Below are positions 6,913 to 15,719 of a stretch of DNA of 19,153 bases, piece by piece (within the stretch, counting starts at the first letter, position 1; each line of letters starts with the position of its first letter). A program made the translations under genes and the position numbers. The stretch is from Chitinophagaceae bacterium (GTDB lineage: Bacteria > Bacteroidota > Bacteroidia > Chitinophagales > Chitinophagaceae). The notes beneath the pieces are model-generated. The model was not told the DNA's origin. It made no database searches and saw only the letters and a program-made list of their open reading frames with translations. The stretch is taken from the NCBI GenBank assembly GCA_023251285.1, contig JAHEZB010000006.1:1-19153 (forward strand). The letters are read 5' to 3'.

Positions 6913-9900
6913 ATGAAAAGAAAAAAGCTCTTTTTATTATTCCTGTTTTGTATGAGCATTGGAATAAGTTATAGCCAGACCCGGGTAACCGGCAACGTGT
7001 CTAACTCAAATGGTGAGCCCGTGATCGGCGCTACCATTGCCGTAAAGAACCACACAACTGCAAGTACGATGACAGACAGCAAAGGTAATTTTTCCCTCAC
7101 TGTACCTGCCAGTGGAAAATTACTGACCATTTCATTTGTAGGTATGAAAACGGTGGAGTTGCCGGTGAAGCCAAACCTACAGGTAGTAATGCAGGAAGAT
7201 GCTGCCACTTTAGGTGAAGTAGCGATAACTGCTGAATTTGGTATGAAGCGTATTTCCCGCTCCATGGGCTCTGATGCCCAGCAGATTATTGGTTCAGATA
7301 TTTCCGAATCCGGTCGCGAAAGTTTTATCACGGCGCTACAGGGAAGGGTATCTGGAATGAATGTTACCACTACCACCGGCACACCCGGCGCATCTACAAC
7401 TGTCGTGCTGCGAAACCTAACATCTATATCCGGAAATAATTCTCCCTTGTATGTTGTAGATGGAGTTCCGATGAACAATTCCTCTTACAATCCTTTGGAT
7501 CAGGTTACTAATGCATCCAACGAAGTTTATTCTGTTCGTAACATGGATTATTCATCTCGTGGAAATGATATTAACCCACAGGATATCGAATCTGTTACCG
7601 TATTGAAGGGTGCTGCTGCGGCGGCATTGTATGGTTCCGATGCCTCCAACGGAGCAATTATCATAACTACCAAAAAAGGGCGTGCAGGAAAAGGCCGGGT
7701 AACTTATAGCAATAATTTGGGATGGTCCAAAGCATATGGATATCCTGAAATGCAAAGAAAGTATGCCAACGGCGCTTATGGAACAACTAATTATTATTAT
7801 ACAGCCCGTTATGGTGGATTGTATCCCGATGGAGTAAAGCTGTATGATAATATTGCTCAAATTTTGCAAACCGGGTTTTCTGGCACTCATAATCTTTCTG
7901 TTGAAGGTGGATCTGACAGGGCAACCATCAGAGCCAGTTTTTCACAATTGGATCAGACCGGCGTAATTAAAACCTCAGGGTATGACAGAACGAACTTCTC
8001 ATTATCAGGCAAAGCAAAAGTGGGTGATTGGTTAAATGTTGAAAGCTCTCTTCAATATACCCATACAAAAAATGATAAGGTACTTCGTGGAACAGATGGT
8101 CCTTTGTACCGGGCTATGATCTGGCCGATTGTGGATGACATGTCTCAGTATTTAACTCCGGATGGAATTCATATGAAGTATCCTGACTATTATATTGATC
8201 ACGATCTGCTCAATCCTATGTTTGCAATGTACAAAAACAAGTACCAGGATAAATCTGACCGGTTCCTTTCAAATGTAGCTGCTACAATCAATCCGGTGCG
8301 CAATACCTTTTTGCGTGCACAGATAGGCTGGGACGTAGGAATGCAAACATTTGTTTCTTCACAGCATCCGTATTACGCAGCAAATAATGCCGGTATAGGT
8401 CAATATTTTATTACCGACGAAAATTTTTCTGATCCAACGCTCAATATTATTTCAGGTTATAATAATAAATTTTTCAACGACAAGTTTACTTTTGCTGCCC
8501 AGGTAGGATACCATCAATTGGAAAACGGAGTTAGCCGACTGACAACAAACGGACAAAAATTCATAATTCCTGATTTCCAATCAATCAATAATGTAGATGT
8601 AGCGACCATGGTTTCATCGCAGCGCAATACCAAACGGAGAATACAGGCAATTTCGGGGCAATTTGAATTTGGATGGAACAACCTGGCATTTGTTACTCTT
8701 CGCGGACGCAATGACTGGTCATCTACGTTGCCACCGGCAAACAATTCCTATTTTTATCCTGCGCTAGAAGCATCATTTATAGTTAGCGATCTTAAACCGA
8801 TCAAGACAATTAAGTTCATTGATTATTTAAAGGTGAGAGGTGCTATTGCCCAGGTTGGTAAAGATGCGGGGCCGTTGGAAATTGATCCGCAGTTAATTCC
8901 TACTGGTTTGACCGGTGGTGGATTCAAATATGACTATACGGGCCCAAATAAGAATTTAAGGCCCGAAATGAATACCTCCAGAGAAATTGGTTTTGAAGGC
9001 AAGTTTGCGAATAATCGCATCAATACAGATTTTACTTATTTCTACACACATTGCGCCGACCAGATCGTGAAAGGATTTCGATTGAGTTATGCAACCGGAT
9101 TTGTATTAAATACGATGAATGTGGGAGCTTTCGATACCTGGGGTTGGGAAGCACATATTGATGGAGATGTAATCAGTAATCCAGGTGGGTTAAAATGGAA
9201 TGTGGGATTAAATCTTTCACAGGTGAAATCCAAGGTCGTTTCTCTTCCAAAGAACGTTTCTGAATATTACAATCCGTACACGTGGAACTCTGGTAACATC
9301 CGCAACGGAATTTCACAGGGTAATCCGATTACAACATTAACAGGCCTTGCTTACCAGCGTAATGATGCCGGTGATATTTTGATTAGTGCAACAACCGGCC
9401 TTCCTTTGGTTAATTCTACCTGGAGCATTATTGCAGACAGAGAACCGAAATTGAGATATGGCATTGTTTCAAGCCTGGATTACGGCGGATTCAAATTGTC
9501 TGCATTGCTTGCCGGACGCATGGGAGCTACCGTTGTAAATGGAACAAAGAGACTGATGATGTCACAAGGTTTAAGTCAGGAATCTATTGATCTTAGGGAA
9601 GGCCCTCCTGTTGTTTTTAACGGTGTGCTCAAAGACGGCAATGAGAATTCGAAAACTCCTACAAAAAATAACATAGAAGTAAACTTTTCTGTCACTCCAT
9701 ATAGTGGAGGAGATGAAGATTGGTTAGAAAAAAATGTCAATTATTTAAGATTGCAGGAATTAAGGCTGGCCTACCGGCTTCCAAGCTCTTTATTAAAGAA
9801 AACAAAATTGATTTCTAATATTGATGTATTTGCTGTTGGAAATGACCTCGTTACCTGGACCAATTATTCAGGAATTGACGCTGTCGGGAATACAGTCTCT

Positions 9901-9996
9901 GCAGCTGCCGGAGGAACAGGCGGAGAAGGATACGATGTATGGTCATTACCAATGCCACGTTCCATTTCAGTAGGATTCAGCATAACTTTTAATTAA
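6913..9996 (+). CDS. SusC/RagA-family TonB-linked outer membrane transporter
   Basis: A 1027-residue outer-membrane channel of the SusC/RagA family. Residues 1-21 are a signal peptide. A carboxypeptidase-regulatory-like domain spans about 23-95 (VTGNVSNSNGEPVIGATIAVKN start). LGEVAITAEFG (100-110) is the TonB-box-like segment. The plug domain follows at about 115-256, with VVDGVPM (181-187) and the VLKGAAAAALYG element (230-241). The remainder is a beta-barrel ending in SVGFSITFN. No N-terminal STN signalling domain is present, so direct anti-sigma-factor control is not expected. With the SusD lipoprotein 24 nt downstream it would form a pedal-bin importer energised by TonB. The substrate cannot be inferred; no glycosidase, sulfatase or peptidase is linked. 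The divergent DeoR gene is the likely regulator. Confidence 0.96.
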   Translation: MKRKKLFLLFLFCMSIGISYSQTRVTGNVSNSNGEPVIGATIAVKNHTTASTMTDSKGNFSLTVPASGKLLTISFVGMKTVELPVKPNLQVVMQEDAATLGEVAITAEFGMKRISRSMGSDAQQIIGSDISESGRESFITALQGRVSGMNVTTTTGTPGASTTVVLRNLTSISGNNSPLYVVDGVPMNNSSYNPLDQVTNASNEVYSVRNMDYSSRGNDINPQDIESVTVLKGAAAAALYGSDASNGAIIITTKKGRAGKGRVTYSNNLGWSKAYGYPEMQRKYANGAYGTTNYYYTARYGGLYPDGVKLYDNIAQILQTGFSGTHNLSVEGGSDRATIRASFSQLDQTGVIKTSGYDRTNFSLSGKAKVGDWLNVESSLQYTHTKNDKVLRGTDGPLYRAMIWPIVDDMSQYLTPDGIHMKYPDYYIDHDLLNPMFAMYKNKYQDKSDRFLSNVAATINPVRNTFLRAQIGWDVGMQTFVSSQHPYYAANNAGIGQYFITDENFSDPTLNIISGYNNKFFNDKFTFAAQVGYHQLENGVSRLTTNGQKFIIPDFQSINNVDVATMVSSQRNTKRRIQAISGQFEFGWNNLAFVTLRGRNDWSSTLPPANNSYFYPALEASFIVSDLKPIKTIKFIDYLKVRGAIAQVGKDAGPLEIDPQLIPTGLTGGGFKYDYTGPNKNLRPEMNTSREIGFEGKFANNRINTDFTYFYTHCADQIVKGFRLSYATGFVLNTMNVGAFDTWGWEAHIDGDVISNPGGLKWNVGLNLSQVKSKVVSLPKNVSEYYNPYTWNSGNIRNGISQGNPITTLTGLAYQRNDAGDILISATTGLPLVNSTWSIIADREPKLRYGIVSSLDYGGFKLSALLAGRMGATVVNGTKRLMMSQGLSQESIDLREGPPVVFNGVLKDGNENSKTPTKNNIEVNFSVTPYSGGDEDWLEKNVNYLRLQELRLAYRLPSSLLKKTKLISNIDVFAVGNDLVTWTNYSGIDAVGNTVSAAAGGTGGEGYDVWSLPMPRSISVGFSITFN

Positions 9997-10020
9997 TCAG
10001 AACACACAATAAAAACTATT

Positions 10021-11901
10021 ATGAAAAAAAGTTTGATATTTTTAATACCGGTAATCGCTTTTTCGATGCTAGGCTGTAAAAAATACCTCGACGTAAACAA
10101 AAACGTGGATGCCCCCGATCACGTAGAAGGATATTTATATCTTGCGGGCATCGAGCAGCAATACGAAGGAATTTACTGGGACATCAGAGCTATTGGTCCA
10201 CTTACCCAAATGATGGGAACAAATTCAAGTACTTATTCGGCTTACGCAGCCAATTATTATGTTCCTGGAAGTGATGCCGCAGGAGAAACGTGGAGAATTG
10301 TTTATTGGAACCAGGGAATGAACCTCGAAAACCTGATCAACCAATCTGAAGCTGCAGGCAATTGGACGTTGGCAGGTATTGGATATGCTATCAAGGCATT
10401 TTCCTGGGATATGATGACCAAAATGAATGGTGAAGCGCCTATGAAGCAGGCCTTTGAACCAGGACGTTTATCGCATGATTACGATTACCAGGATTCAATT
10501 TATGATCAGGTAAGAAAATGGGCATATAAATCAATAGAATTATTGAAAAAGGACGATCCTACCCAATATGGTACGAAGATCAGTGCCAATGATTATATAT
10601 ATAAAGGAGATAAAGAAAAATGGACAAAATTTGCTTACGCAGTCATTGTTCGTAATCTTTCTTCTTTATCAAATAAAAAGGATTTTACCAGTAAATATGC
10701 CCAGGAGCTTGTTGATTGTGCACAAAAATCATTTTTGACGTCTGATGATGATGCTACCCTTGCAATTGCAGGGGGATCATCAAGTGCACCTTACGCAGAT
10801 TATAACAATTTCTGGGGTACAAATAGGGGAAACTTGTCGTGGACATATTTTCAACATGAATTTGCGGTTGAAATGTTTACCGGCACTGTTCCTAAATATG
10901 ATGAATCAACCGGGGAAAAAATGCATACAGGTACCAATCCTTATTACCCATTTCAATTGGAAGACAAACAAATTATTACCGATACGTTGCATGATCTTCC
11001 TGGTCATTATGATCCTCGCGTAGCTGTAAAACTGGGCACATCTTCATTTCCTAAGTATGATTATATTGACAACGCAGACAGCGTGAAATCATATAAATAT
11101 TTTGGAGGTTCTTTTACAGGAACAGTAGGTCCGGTTGGTACAGCTTCTTCTTTTTACGGAAGAAATGCTTCGTCAATTATTGGCGGTACCGCTACAGTGG
11201 ATGATGGTATTGGAAAATGGATTTATCGCGACAATGCGCCATACATCTTAACAACCTGCGCTGAGATCAAATTTTGTCTTGCAGAAGCATATTGGAAAAT
11301 GAATAAAAAGAGTGAAGCCTTCCAGGCTTTCAAAGACGGTGTAAGAGCAGATATGGATTTCACTCAGAAGTATATATATCCCGGCGTGAAAGGTCAATCA
11401 AAAGGTGGTGATAAAATTACCAAAGGATTGTTTACTTCATTAGCGTCAGAATATGTTAGTGGCCCTTATGTGGATCAATTGCCTCTTTCAGACTTTTCAT
11501 TATCTCATATCATGATGCAAAAATGGGTTGCCCTTTATCCGTGGGGTGCTCCCGAAGCATGGGTTGATATGAGAAAATATCATTACGACATTAATTATTC
11601 AGGAGAATATCCTAAAAATGGTGACGGATGGACAGATGTAAGAGTGGATCAAAAATGGGAATCAGATCCTACTAAGGTTTATAAAGGATTATATCTGGCG
11701 CCGGCCCAGGTAGAAGGAAGGAAAGGTACGTATAACGAAAATAATGATGGCTCTCCGGTTTATCGTTTACGTCCGAGATATAACTCAGAATATATGTGGA
11801 ACAAAGATCCCTTGTCAGCACTAAAACCAATTTCTGGCACAGCTCCCAATTATCAATGTTCAATTCCATGGTTTGCATATCCTTCAGATTTGCCGAAATA
11901 A
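10021..11901 (+). CDS. SusD/RagB-family nutrient-binding outer membrane lipoprotein
   Basis: A 626-residue lipoprotein that follows the SusC gene by 24 nt. The signal peptide ends in the lipobox MLGC (lipidated Cys19), followed by the CKKYLDVN start typical of the family. Helical TPR-like repeats expected of SusD folds are consistent with segments such as the one around 412-440 (LTTCAEIKFCLAEAYW). The C-terminus carries a WVALYPWGAPEAWVDMRKY-like block, resembling the SusD-like subgroup. SusD proteins sit on the cell surface as a lid that captures ligand over the SusC barrel. The position in the operon and matching start signals indicate cotranscription and partnership with the preceding gene. 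Ligand unknown. Confidence 0.93.
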   Translation: MKKSLIFLIPVIAFSMLGCKKYLDVNKNVDAPDHVEGYLYLAGIEQQYEGIYWDIRAIGPLTQMMGTNSSTYSAYAANYYVPGSDAAGETWRIVYWNQGMNLENLINQSEAAGNWTLAGIGYAIKAFSWDMMTKMNGEAPMKQAFEPGRLSHDYDYQDSIYDQVRKWAYKSIELLKKDDPTQYGTKISANDYIYKGDKEKWTKFAYAVIVRNLSSLSNKKDFTSKYAQELVDCAQKSFLTSDDDATLAIAGGSSSAPYADYNNFWGTNRGNLSWTYFQHEFAVEMFTGTVPKYDESTGEKMHTGTNPYYPFQLEDKQIITDTLHDLPGHYDPRVAVKLGTSSFPKYDYIDNADSVKSYKYFGGSFTGTVGPVGTASSFYGRNASSIIGGTATVDDGIGKWIYRDNAPYILTTCAEIKFCLAEAYWKMNKKSEAFQAFKDGVRADMDFTQKYIYPGVKGQSKGGDKITKGLFTSLASEYVSGPYVDQLPLSDFSLSHIMMQKWVALYPWGAPEAWVDMRKYHYDINYSGEYPKNGDGWTDVRVDQKWESDPTKVYKGLYLAPAQVEGRKGTYNENNDGSPVYRLRPRYNSEYMWNKDPLSALKPISGTAPNYQCSIPWFAYPSDLPK

Positions 11902-11933
11902 TCAATTTTAATAAAGAACAATAACTATTTAAT

Positions 11934-12794
11934 ATGAAAAAATATAGAAGCTTATTAATACTGTTCTTCTTGTCAGGATTTCTTTTTTCCTGTCAGAAAC
12001 ATGTTGTAGAGTATAATGCGGTAAAGGTTTCTTCGGATGAAGCTGAATTTCAATTGCACTATTTTGTGCCACTTACCGCATCTACCGCTAATAATATTTA
12101 TAAGGTAGAGATCAACGGGCAAATGATTGCAAACAGCTCCGGCCCGTTAACAACATATAATGCAATTCCGAGCGCTGCTGTAGGAAAGTTTTATGCAACA
12201 AAGAAAGGACAAACAAACATTAAACTGTACAAAGGGGAGAATTTGCAACCTGTTTATGATCAGAACGTTGATCTGAAAGCTGGTAAACAAAATATTTTTG
12301 TTTACGACTTTACGAAGCCTCCAATCATTTTTGATAATGGATTCCCATATACACCGCTGGTAACTGAAAAAACAGGAAGTACCGCATGGGTGAAGTTTTA
12401 CAATTTTCTTTATGAGAAGGAAGGAGTACCGACTGATTTGAAATTGCAGTACCAGTGCCAATACGTAATAAACGATACCACAAAAGCAAAGAGTGACTGG
12501 CTTAATGTAGGCAAGCCTTTGGCTTTTGGAGAAGCAACTGGCTGGGAACCTGTTCATGTGAATGTGAGCACAACCACTATTACTGCAGGTAGCGACCGTG
12601 TAGATTACCGCATTAAGGTAATCGACAAGGACGGAAATGACGTGGGTGATTTACAGGTTTTGAATGCAAGTAATAAGTTCGTAAATTACTCTGATTGGTG
12701 GACTGCCGCTGTCGGAAGACGCTATCACCATGTACTTTCAGGGATGAGAGCCGATAAACCAAACTGTGCCGTTCGTCAATTCACTGCACTATAA
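11934..12794 (+). CDS. Operon lipoprotein, SusE/F-like position, family uncertain
   Basis: A 286-residue lipoprotein with signal peptide and lipobox LFSC (Cys20). The mature part looks entirely beta-rich, with an N-terminal segment (about 34-125) and a second one (about 140-285) that may be two Ig-like or DUF4397-like domains; this family assignment is tentative. It starts 32 nt after the SusD gene and is followed directly by a strong terminator, so it is the last gene of the operon. Lipoproteins in this place often bind the same ligand at the cell surface as SusD (known for SusE/SusF in the starch system). I see no catalytic motif. Tryptophans at 188, 205 and near 235-237 could serve ligand stacking, which is speculative. 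Confidence 0.8.
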   Translation: MKKYRSLLILFFLSGFLFSCQKHVVEYNAVKVSSDEAEFQLHYFVPLTASTANNIYKVEINGQMIANSSGPLTTYNAIPSAAVGKFYATKKGQTNIKLYKGENLQPVYDQNVDLKAGKQNIFVYDFTKPPIIFDNGFPYTPLVTEKTGSTAWVKFYNFLYEKEGVPTDLKLQYQCQYVINDTTKAKSDWLNVGKPLAFGEATGWEPVHVNVSTTTITAGSDRVDYRIKVIDKDGNDVGDLQVLNASNKFVNYSDWWTAAVGRRYHHVLSGMRADKPNCAVRQFTAL

Positions 12795-12810
12795 AAATAT
12801 ATTCGACGTT

Positions 12811-12846
12811 AAAAAAGGTAGTTGCCAAATGGTAACTACCTTTTTT
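12811..12846. terminator. Strong bidirectional intrinsic terminator
   Basis: Arms at 12811-12826 and 12831-12846 form a 16-bp stem with one G-U pair and an AAAT loop. The stem base is an A-run on the left and a T-run on the right, giving a U-tract for either transcript direction. It lies 16 nt after the third susCD-operon gene and between convergent genes, so it can also stop transcription from the acidic-protein gene to the right. Confidence 0.92.
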
Positions 12847-13041
12847 AATACTTCATTCTTCTTTTTTTGAACGGAAAAAATATAAATAAGAATTCGCATT
12901 ATTTCTTTCCTTGCTGCATCGAACTTTATATAGAAGGAGCTTCCTTTTGAGTTGTAAGATTTTTGCGAGCCAAATTTTTACAATAAAAGGCAAATAGCAA
13001 AATGTTATATCAATGTTGGGGAAAATAAACTACATCAGATT

Positions 13042-13569
13042 TTAAAAATCATCCTGCGGGGCATCTTCAGTGCCGGCGATGCTGTATTCATTATTTTCCT
13101 CATCTTCTTCGCCAATTTTTTCGTTGGCGTCATCTTGTTGAGCACCTGGCACATCGAGGTCAGTACCGGTTACGTTCTTTTTAAAACTTTCTTCGTTGAG
13201 CGGCGTTCCGTCATCATCAGTGCTATCTAAGGCTGCTTTCCGCAGGTTTTGATCATCACCGGGCATGTCATTCGCTGATTTTCTCAGGTCATCTTTTTCA
13301 GTTTGAGAAACATTCGAATCCTCACTCTCCATAATTTCCTGATCAATATTTTCTTCATAAATATCATCTCCTTCTTCATCAGCGGAGGAAATAGTGGTAT
13401 CTGCTAGCTCGCCAAGGGGCGCCGGCACAAAATCTTCCTGACCTGGAATCTCATTTACATCGGGAAGGGTAACTTCAACTGTCTCTTTTTCCAGTTCTTC
13501 GCGATCGTGTGGAGAATCTATCTGATCAGATAATTCGTCTTTTTTAGGATTTATCGGGTTTTGTGCCAT
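13042..13569 (-). CDS. Highly acidic, probably disordered protein of unknown function
   Basis: A 175-residue protein in which roughly 30 percent of residues are Asp or Glu. It has no signal peptide, membrane span or hydrophobic core, so it is likely intrinsically disordered and cytoplasmic. The C-terminal part, GTDLDVPGA then DDANEKIGEEDEEN and N-E-Y-S, resembles a conserved tail I recall in uncharacterised Bacteroidota proteins; this is from memory and unverified. Such composition suggests binding of cations or basic proteins (inference). The gene is divergent from a basic CHAD-domain protein across 103 nt, which contains the palindrome CCAATATTGG at 13605-13614. A frame this long with an ordinary ATG start and a biased but consistent composition is probably a true gene. 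Confidence 0.8.
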   Translation of the reverse strand: MAQNPINPKKDELSDQIDSPHDREELEKETVEVTLPDVNEIPGQEDFVPAPLGELADTTISSADEEGDDIYEENIDQEIMESEDSNVSQTEKDDLRKSANDMPGDDQNLRKAALDSTDDDGTPLNEESFKKNVTGTDLDVPGAQQDDANEKIGEEDEENNEYSIAGTEDAPQDDF

Positions 13570-13672
13570 ATGTTCTTTTTATTACGATTCCTGAAAATAT
13601 AATGCCAATATTGGATGACGGCAGCATGGCAGGTTTTTTGAAATTATTTATTCTGATAAACTTTTACTCGCG

Positions 13673-14527
13673 ATGGAATATCAACAAATACAATCACCTT
13701 CCTTTTATATAAACGAGGCATCAGTCAGTAAAACGTATTTTACAAAGCAGCTGAATACGATTGAAATTATTTTAAAAAAAAGATCTCGGAAAATTTCTCA
13801 AAAAGATATTCACGAGTTACGTATTGCGGTTAAAAAGATAAAATCACTTTCGGCCCTTGTTCTTTTTTGTGAGCCAGGTTTCAGAATCAGGAAATTTATG
13901 AAACCGTTTAAAAAAATTTTTACCGTTGCCGGCAAATTGCGCGAACTGCAGTTAGAAAAATCCAGGCTGAAAAAAATGCAATTGCTCGGTTCACTGAAGG
14001 ATTATTCTCATCACTTGAAGAGCCGATTAAAAAAGAAGAAACATCTTTTCTTTTCCCTGGCAAACGCAAAGTTTATACGAAAACTGCAAAAAAGATCTAA
14101 AATGATTCTTTCCGGTTTTGACAGTGTTAGCAAGACTTTAATAAACCGCTTCCTTGAAGAAAAAAGAAATGAGATCAGCGGTTTAGTGGCGACGGCTAAT
14201 TTAAAAGAGAATGATGCCCATCGGCTGCGCAAAATATTGAAGGAGCTTTATTATACCTTAATAATTTTTGACGCAAAAGACACACGTTTTAAAAATATTG
14301 ACGGATTTCAACAGTTATTAGGACAATGGCACAACGACGTCGTTTTGAAAAATTACCTTCAAAAAGCGTTGGATGATAAAGATGAAGCAAAAAAGGAATT
14401 AAAGATTATCAGCGAAGTGAGAGACAAGATATCTTTTGAAAGTAATTTCCTCTTTCAACAAATAAAAGCGGCTACTCACGGTATCGACAGTTTTTTATTC
14501 AAACCCCGGAAGCTTTCAATACCATAA
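13673..14527 (+). CDS. CHAD-domain protein
   Basis: A 284-residue, strongly basic helical protein. The two histidine-containing helices that mark CHAD domains are both visible: DIHELRIAVKKIKSL (45-59) and DAHRLRKILKELYYTL (181-196). The segments around GKLRELQLEK (87-96) and LGQWHNDVVLKNYL (216-229) match the other conserved helices. CHAD domains bind inorganic polyphosphate through rows of Lys and Arg, and are often found near polyphosphate or phosphate-metabolism genes. This copy lacks a CYTH domain, and no polyphosphate kinase is in the window. There is no signal peptide, so a cytoplasmic or granule-associated location is likely. It is divergent from the acidic protein and is followed by the S10 operon promoter on the same strand. 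Confidence 0.88.
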   Translation: MEYQQIQSPSFYINEASVSKTYFTKQLNTIEIILKKRSRKISQKDIHELRIAVKKIKSLSALVLFCEPGFRIRKFMKPFKKIFTVAGKLRELQLEKSRLKKMQLLGSLKDYSHHLKSRLKKKKHLFFSLANAKFIRKLQKRSKMILSGFDSVSKTLINRFLEEKRNEISGLVATANLKENDAHRLRKILKELYYTLIIFDAKDTRFKNIDGFQQLLGQWHNDVVLKNYLQKALDDKDEAKKELKIISEVRDKISFESNFLFQQIKAATHGIDSFLFKPRKLSIP

Positions 14528-14629
14528 GAAAAACGGTATTTGTCGACATATTTTTGTAGGCACATTTTTTCCTCGTTGATTACTGCTCTAATTGTGTTTT
14601 AATTATTTTGTAAATCTTCACATATTTTT

Positions 14630-14660
14630 TTTGTTATTCAAATCATTCCGCCTACTTTTG
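14630..14660 (+). promoter_or_regulatory. Bacteroidota-type sigma-A promoter of the S10 operon
   Basis: TTTG at 14630-14633, a 19-nt spacer, and TACTTTTG at 14653-14660, an exact match to the TAnnTTTG -7 element of Bacteroidota. Transcription should start near 14667, leaving a leader of about 35 nt before rpsJ. The leader is A-rich with a single GGGG at 14687-14690. Confidence 0.8.
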
Positions 14661-14700
14661 CACTCCCAAAATAAAAGGGGAATAAAAAAAGTTCTTTAAA

Positions 14701-15006
14701 ATGTCTCAGAGAATCAGGATAAAACTTCAATCTTACGATCACAATCTGGTAGATAAATCTGCAGAAAAAATTGTAAAGACAGTACGCAGTACAGGTGCAG
14801 TAGTAACAGGACCGATTCCTTTACCTACCCACAAAAAAATATTTACTGTTTTGCGTTCTCCACACGTAAATAAAAAAGCGCGTGAGCAGTTCCAGTTGTG
14901 TACGCACAAACGTTTGTTGGACATATACACCAGCAGTTCAAGAACCGTAGATGCGCTTTCAAAACTGGATTTACCATCAGGCGTTGACGTTGAGATTAAA
15001 GCATAA
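14701..15006 (+). CDS. rpsJ: 30S ribosomal protein S10
   Basis: 101 residues, the normal S10 length. The protein opens with [16 protein letters not shown] and contains the conserved block [28 protein letters not shown], followed by [10 protein letters not shown]10 sits in the head of the small subunit and, with NusB, also takes part in transcription antitermination. It is the first gene of the S10 operon here and has its own promoter directly upstream. The usual rpsL-rpsG-fusA genes are not found on its 5' side; a CHAD-domain gene is there instead. Confidence 0.98.
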   Translation: MSQRIRIKLQSYDHNLVDKSAEKIVKTVRSTGAVVTGPIPLPTHKKIFTVLRSPHVNKKAREQFQLCTHKRLLDIYTSSSRTVDALSKLDLPSGVDVEIKA

Positions 15007-15054
15007 GTATTTTCCACAAGGAAAAACTTAAAAGTTCTTATAAAAAATTGTAAC

Positions 15055-15086
15055 ACTCAAGTACCGGAATTCCTGTACCGCTGAGT
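15055..15086. promoter_or_regulatory. Interrupted dyad between rpsJ and rplC
   Basis: ACTCA (15055) and TGAGT (15082), GTAC (15061) and GTAC (15075), and the palindrome GGAATTCC (15066-15073) are nested around one centre, with small mismatches. The 94-nt gap is the largest in this part of the operon. It could fold as an mRNA hairpin in front of rplC or be a DNA operator; a ribosomal-protein feedback site is one option (inference). Confidence 0.4.
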
Positions 15087-15100
15087 ATAATAAAATAGAA

Positions 15101-15718
15101 ATGAAAAGTATTATTGGAAAAAAAGTTGGCATGACCAGCATTTTCGATAGTAATGGCAGGCAGACCGCCGTGACCATTATTGAAGCGGGGCCGTGCGTAG
15201 TTACCCAGAAAAAAACTGTAGAAACCGACGGTTACAACGCAGTCCAGATTGCTTTTGGAGATAAAAAAGAAAAGCATACCCTCCTCTCAGAAAAAAACCA
15301 CTTTGCCAAAGCAAACACTCCTGCAAAAAAATTCGTAAAAGAAATCCGCGATAGCGAAACAGACAAAAATGTTGGCGACACCATTGGCATTGACATATTT
15401 GCCGAAGGCGATAAAATCTCTGTCGTTGGCACCACCAAAGGAAAAGGTTTCCAGGGTGTTGTAAAACGTCATGGCTTTCATGGTGTAGGTGAGCAATCTC
15501 ACGGACAGCATGACAGGTCAAGAGCGCCGGGATCCATCGGCGGCTCCTCATATCCATCCAGGGTATTTAAAGGAATGCGCATGGCAGGCCGCATGGGTAA
15601 TGACAAAGTGCAGATGAAAGGTCTTAAAATCGTAAAGATTTTCCCCGAAAAAAATTATTTATTAATTAGCGGTTCGGTTCCCGGACACAACGGTTCAATC
15701 GTTTTAATCCAGAAATAA
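15101..15718 (+). CDS. rplC: 50S ribosomal protein L3
   Basis: 205 residues, full length for L3. The N-terminus MKSIIGKKVGMTSIF and the signature block KGFQGVVKRHGFHG are diagnostic, followed by the GSIGGSSYPSRVFKGMRMAGRMGN loop region that reaches towards the peptidyl-transferase centre. L3 is an early assembly protein of the large subunit. It begins 94 nt after rpsJ, behind an interrupted dyad, and ends 1 nt before rplD, so rplC and rplD are likely translationally coupled. Confidence 0.98.
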   Translation: MKSIIGKKVGMTSIFDSNGRQTAVTIIEAGPCVVTQKKTVETDGYNAVQIAFGDKKEKHTLLSEKNHFAKANTPAKKFVKEIRDSETDKNVGDTIGIDIFAEGDKISVVGTTKGKGFQGVVKRHGFHGVGEQSHGQHDRSRAPGSIGGSSYPSRVFKGMRMAGRMGNDKVQMKGLKIVKIFPEKNYLLISGSVPGHNGSIVLIQK

Positions 15719-15719
15719 T

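Noticed and set aside
7552..7890. Antisense open frames within susC
   Set aside because: Overlap a certain SusC gene and have no recognisable protein features.
12147..12557. 136-codon antisense open frame
   Set aside because: Cys/Phe-rich shadow of the third operon lipoprotein; no start context or domain.
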